From the NCBI GenBank assembly GCA_030512335.1, contig JAULSU010000002.1, forward strand, positions 62,001 to 126,000: a DNA stretch of 64,000 bases. The letters are read 5' to 3'. The first letter of the stretch is position 1. Each line of letters begins with the position of its first letter. The notes under the pieces are model-generated. The model ran no database searches. It was not told where the DNA came from and was given only the letters and a program-made list of their open reading frames with translations. A program made the translations under genes and the position numbers. The stretch is from Immersiella caudata (taxonomy: Eukaryota > Ascomycota > Sordariomycetes > Sordariales > Lasiosphaeriaceae). Positions 32,331-42,458 of the stretch are shown one piece after another.

Positions 32331-34510
32331 TCAAGCTTCATCGTCCTTGCAAGTTGTCCCCGTCGGCTCTCTCTCAACCAGCCGACACCCCACAGGAGTC
32401 TCCTCGAAGCGGACATGCATCCGCCCGGCACTCTTCATCTTCTCCCTTTTCGTCTCGACGTGCTGATAAGCGAACTTATTTTCCTCATCACGATGATTGT
32501 AAATACCGTGAAGAAGCAGCGGGACAACAGACGTCTTGTAATCGTGGCGTCTCAAGCCTGACGGGATGTCGCCTCCTCGTCGGTGCCAACTTGTTTTTGC
32601 TATTGTCAAGACCAGAAAAAAGACGTTGCAACTGCCAAAACCGCAGGAAATGCGATCCACGGCCACTGAACGGAAACACACGTGTCCTTTCGGAATGCTT
32701 CCCCTGCTACCCGGCTCGTGGAGGCCGTGTTATAGACGGAAGCGGAAGCTGAGCCGTCGAGATCTCTCGTGGACGTCCCGAGCCCTTGGTACGCCGCAGA
32801 CATGGCGCGTGCCAGCTGACTGATTCGGGTCTCGATGCTAGCCGCGCTGATGTTGCCGCCCTCGTAGAATACACTGTTCCACATGTCTAGAAACCGTTTT
32901 ATTGGTACGGCCTCGGAAAAATGGGTTCTCATGTACCTGAAGAGGAAAGACCATTCCACCAGCGAGACCTGGTATATGCATTCGGGGCGGATGCCCATAT
33001 TACCGCTGAGCCGATTGGGGTTGTTGGTGGGATTCCCATGGGAGGGGTGGAATTTTTCGCATGCGCCCTGGGCGTGGCCAGTCAAGTTGTAAGCCATCCA
33101 TTCAACGCCGGGCTTGACCTCATAGCCTCTTGATATCAAGGTCTTTCGTTCGGAATCGGTGAGACAGGTAGTGCCAATGGTGCTGCAGAGTGACGAGTGC
33201 TCTGGACAACCCCAAGCAGTAGATTCGCTGACCGGCAGGTTGGTCAAAATCCCAGATTCTACATCTGCCTGTAATGTTTTCACACACGGGTATAGGGAAC
33301 ACTCGGCTGCGCCGTAGCCGGTGCACGCCCACATATCGGGGAAAGAGCAGTCAACGCCTGCGAAGAACGGCGCCTCTGATCGGTTGGCGAACAGCCCAAG
33401 GAGAATCGAGAATTTTATCCAGTTGTCGGTGGGGGGGTTGTTGACGGTGTCGTCCTGCCTGTGGTTTTTGTCCGGTACTGCGTTTCCAGAATTTCCCGAG
33501 ACATGCACGAGGAATGGGGTTGCCGATGTTGCATTGAGGCCAGAAGGCAGCTGGAACACGGTGGTTGCATTGGGCTCAACCGTTTTGAGAGGGTCGAATA
33601 TATCCAAACCGTACTCGGAGATGTTCTTTGGTCTCTGTATGACGATATGGCTGGTCATATCGACGCACCTGGCAGAAATGCCGGTTGAGTGATACTGGCG
33701 CGGGAACCTACATTCGCCGCCAGAGCAACGAAAGGGGACTTGGATAGGCCTCTCGGTGTACAGCCCTTGGAAGATGGCTCCACTCAACTCCGGTCTTATA
33801 TACACCAGTGCCGACTCTCCGTAAGAGACAGTTTGTGGAACATGCGAGGTGGCAATCCAGGCTGCTGTGGGGGTGTCGGGTATCGTGCATGAATAGAACT
33901 TGATGATCTGTTGTCTTTCCAGGTGTTAGAGGCCGTACGGTCTTGTGGTCGAAGGACATACCCAAGAGGATCCAAGATTGTCGCTAGAATCATGACGACG
34001 GCCTCCCTGCAGGTCGTGGGAGGCATCATCCAGCATTCCAAGTTCAGCGAGCGGCCGCGGCTTCTCCAAGCTGAACCAAGCCCATTTGAGCTGGCCCAGT
34101 CCATTCGAGACTATGACCAGAATGGAAGCTTTCATGATAAGAATGTAAACAGCCACCAGGGTGTTGATCGACATCCTGTACGGCAGCTTGGGAAGCGGTT
34201 TCCCGTCAGAGACTCGAAGGCCGACCATGGCCGCCAGGGCTAAGAAGACGAGCAAGCACAGCGCTGTTTCTGGCCACCAGATGCGGATGGTCGACTTAGG
34301 ATTGTTCGTCTGTTTTGGGGGGGGGGGGGGGGGGGCTCGCTGCTCATCTGGGTCCGGTTCGTTGGGTTCCGCTTCTACGGTGTGCATCAAGCTCGCTTCG
34401 GTCGACGTGTCGCCCTGCAATCTCTCAGGTGCATCATCGTCGCCACCCGAGACCAACTCGTAGGCTTCTGGCACCGGCTGGGTAGAGCCGTCGTTGTGCC
34501 GCGGAAACAT
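32331..34510 (-). pseudogene. DUF3176-type membrane protein, C-terminal frameshift
   Basis: Exon 1 is 34510-33962 and exon 2 starts at 33907. The 54-nt intron has a perfect donor GTATGT, branch CTCTAAC and acceptor CAACAG, phase 0. The N-terminus has a proline run encoded by a 19-C tract and two membrane spans (TALCLLVFLALAAMVGL; LVAVYILIMKASILVIVS) followed by NGLGQLKWAWF, the family signature. Then comes a long extracytoplasmic region with many cysteines and N-glycosylation sites (TAAWIATSHVPQTVSYGE, YIRPELSGAIFQGLY) and a final hydrophobic span VQWPWIAFPAVLAVATSFF. There the frame stops early at 32606. The expected cytosolic tail (FLVLTIAKTS, YKTSVVPLLLHGI) continues in the next frame to 32331, so a 1-base indel in the six-T run (32616-32621) is likely. 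Function of the family is unknown. Confidence 0.7.
34317..34335. repeat. 19-base G homopolymer inside coding sequence
   Basis: Run of 19 G (C on the coding strand) that encodes the Ala-(Pro)6 stretch near residue 60 of the DUF3176 protein. Any slippage not divisible by three would shift the frame before the first membrane span. Confidence 0.9.
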
Positions 34511-35088
34511 GGTGGGCGTGCAGCGGATCGGTGTCGTTTCTTAAACGGGAGCGATGGGCTTGAGAAACGATGGACGCTTGCCCGGCCTTTTTAGACAGAC
34601 ATCGGCACTCATGATTTCACGGGAACTCGTTTCGTGTTGTGTGGGCCCCTCCGCCTTGTACGGAGATTTCAAGTTGTGCGACGGCATGGACGATTCACCG
34701 AAGTCGCACAGAGACTGTGGTGTCTAATTAGAAACGGGAACGGTGTCGATTCCTGTATACTTTCAACACCTACAAATCGATGAAGACGAGGAGGGGTCAC
34801 GCGAGGGGGCCTTCTTGATATGTCTAGCCGCGAGTCCACGACTTGGACTTTCGAATTGCTCTTGATGAAATGTCCATGATATGATGAAAACAACGGGGGA
34901 CTCATGGATTGCAGCGGGATTTTGCAAACGCACAAAGTCACTTGTTATATCCTACTGCCCCCGCTAAACAAATAGCAACCAGCCAGACGCCATTTACCCC
35001 AGAAAGCAAAGGAAGTCCCCTAACACACCAATTCGCTATGCTCTGTCACAATTTGGTGTCACAATTTGGTGTCGCTTTGTTCTCCCCC
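34511..35088. other. intergenic, no gene seen
   Basis: About 580 bp. The only structure is a near-perfect short tandem repeat of CACAATTTGGTGT around 35045-35073. Confidence 0.4.
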
Positions 35089-35394
35089 TCAGGCAGCCCA
35101 TGCATACTTCGCCTGCGCGTTTGTAGCGGCCTCGCAGACGGCCAGCAAACTGACGGGCTGAACGTTCTTCTTCACACCGGTTCGCTTCTCCTCCTCCTTA
35201 TCTCGTCGTTCCATCTCGGCGCTAGACTTTACAGCCGAGCTTTGGAATTTGGTGAGGAACCTCGTGACCTTGCTGGGCTTAATATCCTCATGCTGAATTT
35301 CGGGGGTGGCCTTGTTGTCGTCATTGGGTGGGGAGGTAACGGAGGTGTCCTTGGTTGATTTTGATTCACGGAATGGCAGGATAGTTCCGTCCAT
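35089..35394 (-). CDS. small hypothetical protein (101 aa), charged C-terminal half
   Basis: Single-exon frame of 101 codons with an excellent start context (CACCATGGA) and a TATA-like element about 130 bp upstream. No signal peptide or membrane span. The N-terminal half is Ser/Thr/Asp-rich and likely disordered; residues about 42-75 (IKPSKVTRFLTKFQSS, EMERRDKEEEKRTGVKK) are strongly charged and could form a helix. I do not recognise the family. Codon choice and start context favour a real gene over a chance frame. Confidence 0.5.
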   Translation of the reverse strand: MDGTILPFRESKSTKDTSVTSPPNDDNKATPEIQHEDIKPSKVTRFLTKFQSSAVKSSAEMERRDKEEEKRTGVKKNVQPVSLLAVCEAATNAQAKYAWAA

Positions 35395-35520
35395 GGTGAG
35401 TTGCTGCTGTGGCGGGGATTGGATGGGGATGTTTGCTGGGTTTGGTTGCTGTGGGCTGGACTGATGTGTGGAATTGAGGTTTGGCGATCAGCTACGATAT
35501 TTTTGAGACGGAGAAGGTGA

Positions 35521-35530
35521 TTTATAAATT
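35521..35530 (-). promoter_or_regulatory. TATA-like element for the 101-aa gene
   Basis: TTTATAAATT, reading AATTTATAAA on the minus strand, about 130 bp before the ATG at 35394. Confidence 0.35.
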
Positions 35531-37666
35531 TCTAATGGCGTTTACTGTGGCAGTGAAGGGGAGCCGCCCGTAGTGTGATGGAGGGGATGGTGCAAGGTTG
35601 TGGTTGCATTTATCCGTGCTACGCCGCCTGCGGTTCGACGGTTCCATTGTCATTCAAAGAGGGAGCAAAGGATCTAGGTGGCTTGGCTCAAGTTACACAG
35701 ACGCCAAGATACTTAGATGTGGAGGCCTCCTCGGCGTGTCCAGCACTGCCCAGGCCCTCAAATCAACACGCAGAGCAAACGCTCAGCTATTGCATGTCGA
35801 TTCAGAACTCTGGATTAGCGGGCATCCATGCTTTTATTGTTGCGACGGCAAGTCCCAAAGCGGCGATGTCCGGTCCTTTGTCCGCAACCTTGAAGAGCTT
35901 CGGCACTCCACCCGCGGCGCTTCGTGCTGGCGCTGGACCTTGAACAAAGCTGATAGTAGGAGCTTTGCCCGGAGTTGCGCGTGGGATGATCTCTGACTTC
36001 GTTCAAAACGGTGGGCTTCGACCCTCTTCGGGTTGTCACAAGCGTGGGTTTCACCCCTCGTGGCAAAATGGGCTCATACGTCCAACCTGGAGACGCCCCG
36101 TGGTTCACCGGGGTTTGCCGGTCTGCAGTCAGCGCTTGATCGGCGTTGGCTGGGTTGGGTCTTGTCTAAGTGAGGGCATTTGCGACTTAAAACACGTACC
36201 GTTTCTGCGGCTGACGACGGGGCTTCCTCTGTCCGACAAAGGGGTGAGAGGTGCAGTCCACCGTACACACCTTTGAAACACTCGCACTGATGACTTGCTC
36301 AGCTTTATTTCTTTTATTGCTTTGCTGACTGGACTTAGATGCGGAAACCCTCAGTCTTCGAGCTCACCTCCTCTCAGCCTCCCCGCGTCTTCAACCGAAA
36401 CCTCACCTCACAGTCCGCGCCCCTGCCACCGCCGCCAAGACTCAAAGACACGGGACGCTGATCTTTGAGTTGTCGAAGGAGGCCAAGGCCGACAGGAAGA
36501 GAATCGAGTTGTTGGAGCAGCAGGTGTCACAGCTGCTCGCTGAGGTGGCTAAGCTCCGTGCGTCTCGTCAAAACAAGGTTCAGGCCCTGGTAGGCCTTGG
36601 CCTATGCTCCCTACCAAGATCTTCATGAACGAGATGGTGTTGACAAGGTAACCTAACCCTTTCTGTCCCTTCCATTGGCTCCCTTCGCTTTCCTTTACGC
36701 ATTTCGTCCCGATTGCGACCTTTACCACTTGTTCATGTCTTTCTTCCTATCGCAGCTGATGGATGAACTATTGCGAGTAGCTCTTGCAGCCCCGACCTCT
36801 CAGCACTCCACCGCTGACACTTTGCGCTTCGGCACCCCAGGTATATTTGTTTGGATTTGGAGGCCTTCTCGAGCTGGGCTTCGGCGTTGCAGGCATCTTG
36901 TTGTTTTTAGAGGTAATTGGTCTGGTTTTTAGAGATTGCATGCAACGCAAGAAGTGGTTCGTCCTGCTTTAGGGGCGTTCAGACATTGGGGGTGGACGGA
37001 TGGTGAGGCTCATGGTTGAAGCCTTTGGGGATTTGTTCAGGCGCATCAACTTGTGTTCTAGGGGCATTAGAGTGTGGCTTTGCGCCTTTCCAGATACATT
37101 GTTAGTTCTTTCCTCTCCCCTGCAAATACCAATCCCATGCTTCTGATTCGTGGCGGTATCAAGGCTCTGGCACAATGGTGACGAAATGGCCTCCTGGAGG
37201 CATGCGCAGGATATTTATATGCACAGTGGGAATTTTTCAGATTGGCAACCTAAGAAAAGCGTCCTTTGTGGGCATCTTTGGTAACAGGCGGGCCATGCTA
37301 AAGCGACAGCTTCCTGGAAAATAAAGATGAACATCTGGATCCCCTCCTTTAGTAATGCAAAGGACAAAGGCACATATGACAAGGCGCAGATTGGCAGTGC
37401 AGAACTGAGTGGATGAACAACCCTTGGGTATTCTCTTTCCCTTGCCAACTGAGCAGGAAAAGTCCTTTTATCCATGCATGATAAAGCAGCACAACAACAT
37501 GACAAAGTCTCAAGTTCCAGGTTTAGCGAGCACTCCCAAAGCTACCAGGCGCATTAAATGCCGTGCGCTAAAAACAAGATGAAAAGCCCAACGCTCCTTC
37601 TCACCCGCAAAAGCCCTAGGGCGCTTGAACAAGGACGCCTGGACCCTAAGCTGCGCACAAAAGGTG
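35531..37666. other. 2.1 kb with only relic-like sequence
   Basis: No intact gene. The stretch 36339-36627 (annotated separately) looks like a decayed exon; the rest shows only short frames. No repeats or RNA genes recognised. Confidence 0.35.
36339..36627 (+). pseudogene. possible relic exon with coiled-coil tail
   Basis: A convincing 3' splice site (GCTGACTGGACTTAG) precedes ATG 36339. The frame reads MRKPSVFELTSSQPPRV and a Pro-rich part, then stops. One base over, a clear heptad helix follows (KADRKRIELLEQQVSQLLAE, then VAKLRAS). A short coiled coil after a Pro/Ser-rich linker resembles C-termini of fungal pogo/Fot1-type transposases, but no DDE motif is visible upstream, so the origin is unproven. 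Confidence 0.3.
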
Positions 37667-38051
37667 TCAGAGGAATGGGGAAATTGTGTGGGTGATGGTT
37701 CGAACTAGGAGAACGGGACAGGTGTCTAGAAAAAAGCAGTGAAGGAAAGGAAAAGAGCCATAACGTACCGGTTCGTGTGACATGGGAGGCCCAGTGACTG
37801 CAGAGGCCGCGAATGTTGATGTTGTGGACTTGGACGAGACGGGCTGGGTGGTAGCAAAGGACAACCTCGCCACTGGTCTGACGGATAGTGTTCCCGCAGC
37901 GGTGGAGAGTGGGCGCGCGAATAGCATGACCACACTCATAGTAGAATAAGTACCGGCCGCAAGTACAGTTGAAATTCTGGAAACGTTGCTGCACTTGGCG
38001 CCAAATGTGAAAGTGGATAGGAATCTCGTGTTTGTCGATGGTGATGGCCAT
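37667..38051 (-). CDS. small Cys/His-rich protein, probable zinc-binding
   Basis: Start ATG 38051 in good context (CAAAATGGCC). Exon 1 (37769-38051) encodes a run of Cys/His pairs: NCTCGRYLFYYECGHAI, HRCGNTI, VVLCYHPAR and GLCSHWASHV, a spacing that suggests two zinc-binding clusters. A 43-nt intron (37726-37768; donor GTACGT, acceptor TTTTCTAG) would lead to a 19-codon last exon ending at 37667 (113 aa in total). Without splicing the frame runs to 37554 (165 aa), with a low-complexity tail that looks non-coding. This resembles short uncharacterised Sordariomycete proteins with a 'CGH ... C ... LC..C' pattern. Function unknown; no membrane or secretion signal. Confidence 0.5.
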
Positions 38052-38713
38052 TTTGGCTGGTTGAAAACTTGGAGCAGCTCAACGGTAGGTATAAAAGGCA
38101 GATGATGCTGTGAAATCACAATGGATAGAAAGCAGCAAGCGGTGTTGGGCTTTTTGGTTGTCTGTGCCATCGACATTGGGGGGTGGGGGGAGGGGGGGGG
38201 GGAAGACCCCGTCTTTAATAAGCGCAAGCCAGTTCTCATTTGATTTCCCCTCGCATTTTGATTTTTTCTTCCAGCCTAAGGTAAACAACAGGTCAGCTGC
38301 CGGCTGACTGTGTTGTTGACAATATCTTGATGTGTCGAAAGAAGGCGCATCCATCCTCATCAAGAGGTCTGACATCTGACCATTAGGAGGTCATGATTGG
38401 CCAGACCCATCCCAAACACCTTTCCCCCTTTGTGAACCATTTGAATCGTTTCAAAATTTGGGAGCTAATGACTAATGCATTGCGTTTGAAACTGGCTCCA
38501 GCTGGGCTCTTTGTGTCACTGAGACTCTTTTGTGTCGACTTTCCAGAGTTGAATCTTGTTCGTCTTGCTGTCATTCTCTCACGCTCCACCTCCCTTCCCC
38601 ATTTCTGCCTATCAAGCTGAGGCTTCTTGAAGTTCCAAGCAGCATCATGTCACAGTCGCAATCAAGCAGTGGCGAGTTCCACTTCCAGACCCGATGGTGT
38701 GGGTTCGTTTACA
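38052..38713. other. intergenic with G-rich tract
   Basis: About 660 bp between divergent genes. Contains an almost pure G stretch at about 38177-38203 (interrupted by T, A) that could form a G-quadruplex. A TATAAAA at 38090 faces right. No gene seen. Confidence 0.45.
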
Positions 38714-40234
38714 ATGGCAGTGGCGGCCCTCACCGACGCTCCACCGCCCTTCATTCATTCGACGTACCGGTCCGATGCATTCCGCGATGGCGACAAGTTT
38801 CTCATGCTCAGCGTTGTGCACCGCAACGGAAAGCCCACACCGGCCTTTGCCACGTTTGAAGACCTCGAGGCGTGGGAACTCGAGCGCGAGACACGGGAAC
38901 GTGCGGGCGAGCCCATGGAAAATGACGAGACGGCACGGCTTCTGCGCGCCGTGGTTGACGACCTCCCCCCCGACGTTGTCACCCTCGACCTGGGCCCATC
39001 GGGCCGCGTGCTGTGGACGTCGACTGCTTCCAACTTGTGTCCTCATCAGGGCGGCGCTTCGACGTATTACCCGTCCGTGACCGAGTATTCATTGCCCATC
39101 GAGCTCCCTGTCGTCACCCGCGCCCAGCTTACTGTAGTTGCCCGCCTCTCCTGGTGCGTCGACAAGGTTACCTACAGTACCTCTGGTAGTATCAGTGACA
39201 AGGAATATGTCTTCAAGTACAACCCTTTTGTCACCGCCGTGGGCGGCGACACCTGGCGTGAGCTGCAGCTACTCGCCCGCTTCCCGCGCAACCACCCCAA
39301 CATCCTCGCCCCCGACGCCTTCGTGGTCGAAGAACTCACCGGCCTCGGCGTCATCGGCTTCACCATGCCCTGGGTGCCAACACCCACGCTCGACAGCCAG
39401 TGGTCTTTCAAGCTCTCCTGGCTGCGCCAGCTCATCACTCTTGTCGACCAGCTGCACTTCCGCTACGGCGTCCACCATCAAGACATCCGCGCCCGCAACG
39501 TCTTTGTGCACCCCGACAACCCCGAAGAGATCCTCCTCTTCGACTTCAACTTTGCCGAAACCGTCGACGCTCTCAACCCCGCCCGCGACGACATCAAGGC
39601 CGTCATCGCCCTCGTCTACTCCCTCATCACCCGCGACCCCGCCTTCACCGAGAAACCCTACTTCCTCCCAGCGTTTGACGAGAAGCCCATCCTCGCCGGC
39701 GCCCCAGAGTCATGGATCAAGCACCCCCGCGTCGAACTAGACCCCGGTGTCACCGTCCCCCTCATCTACGCCGAACTCACGGAATGGGTCCGCCAACGCC
39801 GCGACCCGAATAACCCCTCCACTCACCGTCGCCCTGGTCCCGCCGCCATCCGCAAACCCCCCCTGCCCACTCCCCCTTCCGACATCGTCACACGCGATGA
39901 ATTCGGTTACGAAATAAACCTCATCGATGGGTCCACCCACGCCGAAGAACGGATCCGCTTCGGTAGACCCGTGCTTAATTGGCGACGGCCGCCTGCGAGT
40001 AAACTCGATCCGACGAGGAGGATGCTTGCGACGGGTCGGTATGTCGATGAGCAGGAGGAGTTTGATCGGACTAGGGAGGAGATTTTGGTGCCGGATTTGA
40101 ATGGGGGGTTTCCGCAACCTCCGGCGGGAGTTAAGAGTGAGGAGGAGGTAAGTGGATCGAAGCGAAAGAGGGAAAATGGGGATGTGGATTTGGCTGCACG
40201 GGAAGAAAGGGGTGGCGGAGGGTGGGAATGGTAG
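38714..40234 (+). CDS. atypical protein kinase-like protein
   Basis: Intronless, 506 aa from ATG 38714 (TTTACAATGGCA). Residues about 145-335 look like a diverged kinase fold. YVFKYNP holds a candidate ATP-site lysine (Lys168), RELQLLARFPRNHPNIL an alpha-C/HPNI segment, and IGFTMPWVPTPTL a hinge. HQDIRARNVF (His255, Asp257, Asn262) is the catalytic loop, and LLFDFNFAE has Asp277 of a DFN instead of DFG. No clear glycine-rich loop is seen, so activity is uncertain. The N-terminal 140 residues are unrecognised. The C-terminus is Pro-rich, then basic (GSKRKREN, a likely nuclear signal). Fungal genomes carry many such kinase-like proteins of unknown role. Coding strand turns from C-rich to G-rich at about 39960. 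Confidence 0.72.
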   Translation: MAVAALTDAPPPFIHSTYRSDAFRDGDKFLMLSVVHRNGKPTPAFATFEDLEAWELERETRERAGEPMENDETARLLRAVVDDLPPDVVTLDLGPSGRVLWTSTASNLCPHQGGASTYYPSVTEYSLPIELPVVTRAQLTVVARLSWCVDKVTYSTSGSISDKEYVFKYNPFVTAVGGDTWRELQLLARFPRNHPNILAPDAFVVEELTGLGVIGFTMPWVPTPTLDSQWSFKLSWLRQLITLVDQLHFRYGVHHQDIRARNVFVHPDNPEEILLFDFNFAETVDALNPARDDIKAVIALVYSLITRDPAFTEKPYFLPAFDEKPILAGAPESWIKHPRVELDPGVTVPLIYAELTEWVRQRRDPNNPSTHRRPGPAAIRKPPLPTPPSDIVTRDEFGYEINLIDGSTHAEERIRFGRPVLNWRRPPASKLDPTRRMLATGRYVDEQEEFDRTREEILVPDLNGGFPQPPAGVKSEEEVSGSKRKRENGDVDLAAREERGGGGWEW

Positions 40235-40547
40235 CCTGTCATTTGGAGATGTGGCGAGTTGAGGATGGATTCTTCTGAAAGCGGGAAAATGGGGGCGTGA
40301 GAGGAAGGGAGAAGCGGGGAGGCTGCGCTAGTGGTGGGTGGATTGATGTGGTGGGCACATAGAGTGGAAGGGAGGAGAATCATCACTTTTATTTCAACAC
40401 GCGTATAAGGAACAAAATTTGAGATTCAAGTAGAGGTAGGAATGATATCGAACTTGCTGCAGAAAAGACTGAACAAACGAAAACGAAAATATCCAACGAC
40501 ATCCTGCACCGGCATCCATCGATTCATCCAGAACGCCCAGCCAACAA
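40235..40547. other. intergenic between convergent genes
   Basis: About 310 bp between the kinase-like stop and the stop of the minus-strand zinc-finger gene; no feature seen. Confidence 0.4.
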
Positions 40548-41031
40548 TCACTGACGCGGACACAAATCAGCAACCTCATTCTGCTTAATCTTGACGCCGT
40601 GCTGATCCTTCAGATGCCGAACCATGTTGTACGTCCTCGTCGCTGTACTGTTACACATAAAGCACTTGTAAGAAGACCCAGGGACATGTGTTGTCAGGTG
40701 TTCGTCTAGATCACGCCGCTGCCCGAACCCTCCTGGATCTCCTCCTTTACTGTAAGGGCACCCTTCAAACTCGCACTTGTGGGGGCGGGAGTGTTGTTTC
40801 TGGTGGCGCCTGGTACGAAAAGTTCTGGTCAGTGCTTCGGGGTGGACTTGGTGGTAAAAGAATAGGAGGTAGATGGGTGGTATTAAAGGGGTGTGGAGCT
40901 TACCTTAACTCACAAGGCTTGTCAAAAGTCATGGGATTTTGAGCACATTTTCCCTCCCTGCAGACGAGTTCACTGGGCTTGGGCGGCGGGGGCATCGCGA
41001 TCGAGGGAACGTCAGCGTCGAATGGCTCCAT
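40548..41031 (-). CDS. small three-finger C2H2 zinc-finger protein
   Basis: Two exons on the minus strand: 41031-40904 and 40809-40548, with a 94-nt intron (donor GTAAGC, branch CACTGAC, acceptor TACCAG) that interrupts the first finger; 129 aa. Start ATG 41031 (GACAATGGAG). After splicing three C2H2 units are complete: CREGKC...FDKPCELRRHQKQH, CEFEGC...FGQRRDLDEHLTTH and CFMCNSTATRTYNMVRHLKDQH. The N-terminus is Pro-rich (MPPPPKPSEL). Such proteins bind nucleic acid and may be transcription factors, but there is no activation domain in this short chain. An in-frame extension to 41247 is Ser-rich and starts in a poorer context. Exact frame restoration within a finger makes the intron model strong. 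Confidence 0.75.
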
Positions 41032-41259
41032 TGTCGAAGTTGCCGGTACTGCTGGGAGAATGGGCCGGAGAGGCGGACGAGAAGAAGCAGAACGAGCAGA
41101 CGATGGCGAAGAAGAAAAAGAAGAAGAAGAAGAAGAGAAATATCGTTGATCAGCTAGAAAGACACCTTGGGAAACCGAAAAAGAAGCACTCGACTGGTAA
41201 GGGAAACTGGACTGTGGCGCCTGGCCGAAGCCACCACGACACAGCACTGGTCTGTCCGA

Positions 41260-41656
41260 CTAATGCGGGGTGACCCAGTCTCCATTATGCATTGCGGCCT
41301 CTTCTTGGGCATCCCCAAGTGTCGTTGCCGGGATGTCGGGCGTGTGCTCGAAGGAAGTACCGTCAGGTGGACGCAGGGGTAGCACGAGCATTGGTGTCCA
41401 CGCCTGGGGCAAGGGAGTGGTCGGGCCTAGCATTGCCCGTGGATCCATCGTCATTGGCGTTACGCTGCGGTGGCGACCTTTTCTTGTGTTAACAGAACGC
41501 ATGGGAAGGATGATGATAGATGGTCTTACCAAGCGCCGAAGCCAACCCATCATCTGCATACGGCCCGGGAGTTGCACCCCCTTTCCACATTAGTATCGAC
41601 ATGCTGCAGACGATCTGGGGGGTACCCACCCCTGAATCGCCATTCTCCCATGTCAT
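41260..41656 (-). CDS. hypothetical protein, two exons (about 114 aa)
   Basis: Minus-strand model 41656-41530 joined to 41477-41260 across a 52-nt intron (donor GTAAGA, branch GTTAAC, acceptor AAAAG), frame kept. The product begins MTWENGDSGVGTPQIV and is Pro/Met-rich in exon 2 (PTTPLPQAWTPMLVLPLRPP). An in-frame N-terminal extension to 41941 is possible (209 aa). No domain, signal peptide or membrane span. It might instead be an upstream part of the neighbouring zinc-finger gene, but I find no splice link. Confidence 0.35.
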
Positions 41657-42458
41657 CGTCTTCAAGATCGCCGTCCATTCTGAGTTTTGTCGGGATTTTC
41701 TTTCACCGCGGTGTAGCAGACTTGAATAGCTGGAGAGCTGGGGAGCTGGACAAAGCGGGCTCAGTGACGAACGCTCGAAGGCCTCAAGCACTTTAAATAA
41801 TGACTTTGTTTGCTTGCCCTTGGAGCCAGAATCCAAGTATTTTTGTACTTTTGTGCGTATTCGGGTCAGGCTGCCCGTTTCCTGCGCCGTGCCCGTCGTC
41901 GAGAAGAAGGCATGCCTGCAGCCCTGTTTGCGTCTTTGCATGGCACTCAGCCAATGAAATCAGTTTCTGCAGTGAGGGCTCCCGTGGGCCCCTTCATAAC
42001 GCCAAACCACTGGTTCGAGATATCGGCAGGCCCACAGCCGGTATTTGTTGCTTTTCTTGTATGACGTGACACAGGGGTTTGACTAGAAAGCCTTTGCAAC
42101 GGACCTGAAGGGGGCCCTGGGGAGCTTTCCCGCTTGGGCTGGCTTCCAATCAACCCCCTCGCCACATCAGTCAACGAATGACGGGTGCAGCATGCCGTAG
42201 CTCTCATTGCATGTCCCCAGTTCCATTGACTTCCATTCAGGCCGAGCGTCATGGTCCAATTGAACGCAATGCACAATTGTCCCGTCCACGGTTGGGCACC
42301 CAGATTGCGTGGTTCCGCTTCACATCGTCTTTGGTCTCGCACACCTGTTGATATTCTGCGCCTTTTGTTCTTCCCAAAAAACGCGAGCCTCAACCTCTTG
42401 ATGTTCACCACACCACCGAACCGGCACACAAAAAACATCACATTCCACCTAGTCCACT
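41657..42458. other. intergenic, promoter side of the deaminase gene
   Basis: About 800 bp; possible N-terminal extension of the preceding minus-strand gene up to 41941, otherwise nothing supported. Confidence 0.35.

Noticed and set aside
35575..35996. Overlapping plus-strand frames, possible transposase fragment
   Set aside because: No DDE, helix-turn-helix or terminal inverted repeat could be seen; composition is not distinctive.
36010..36060. tRNA-like B-box phrase (GCTTCGACCC)
   Set aside because: No matching A box, acceptor stem or cloverleaf could be drawn around it.
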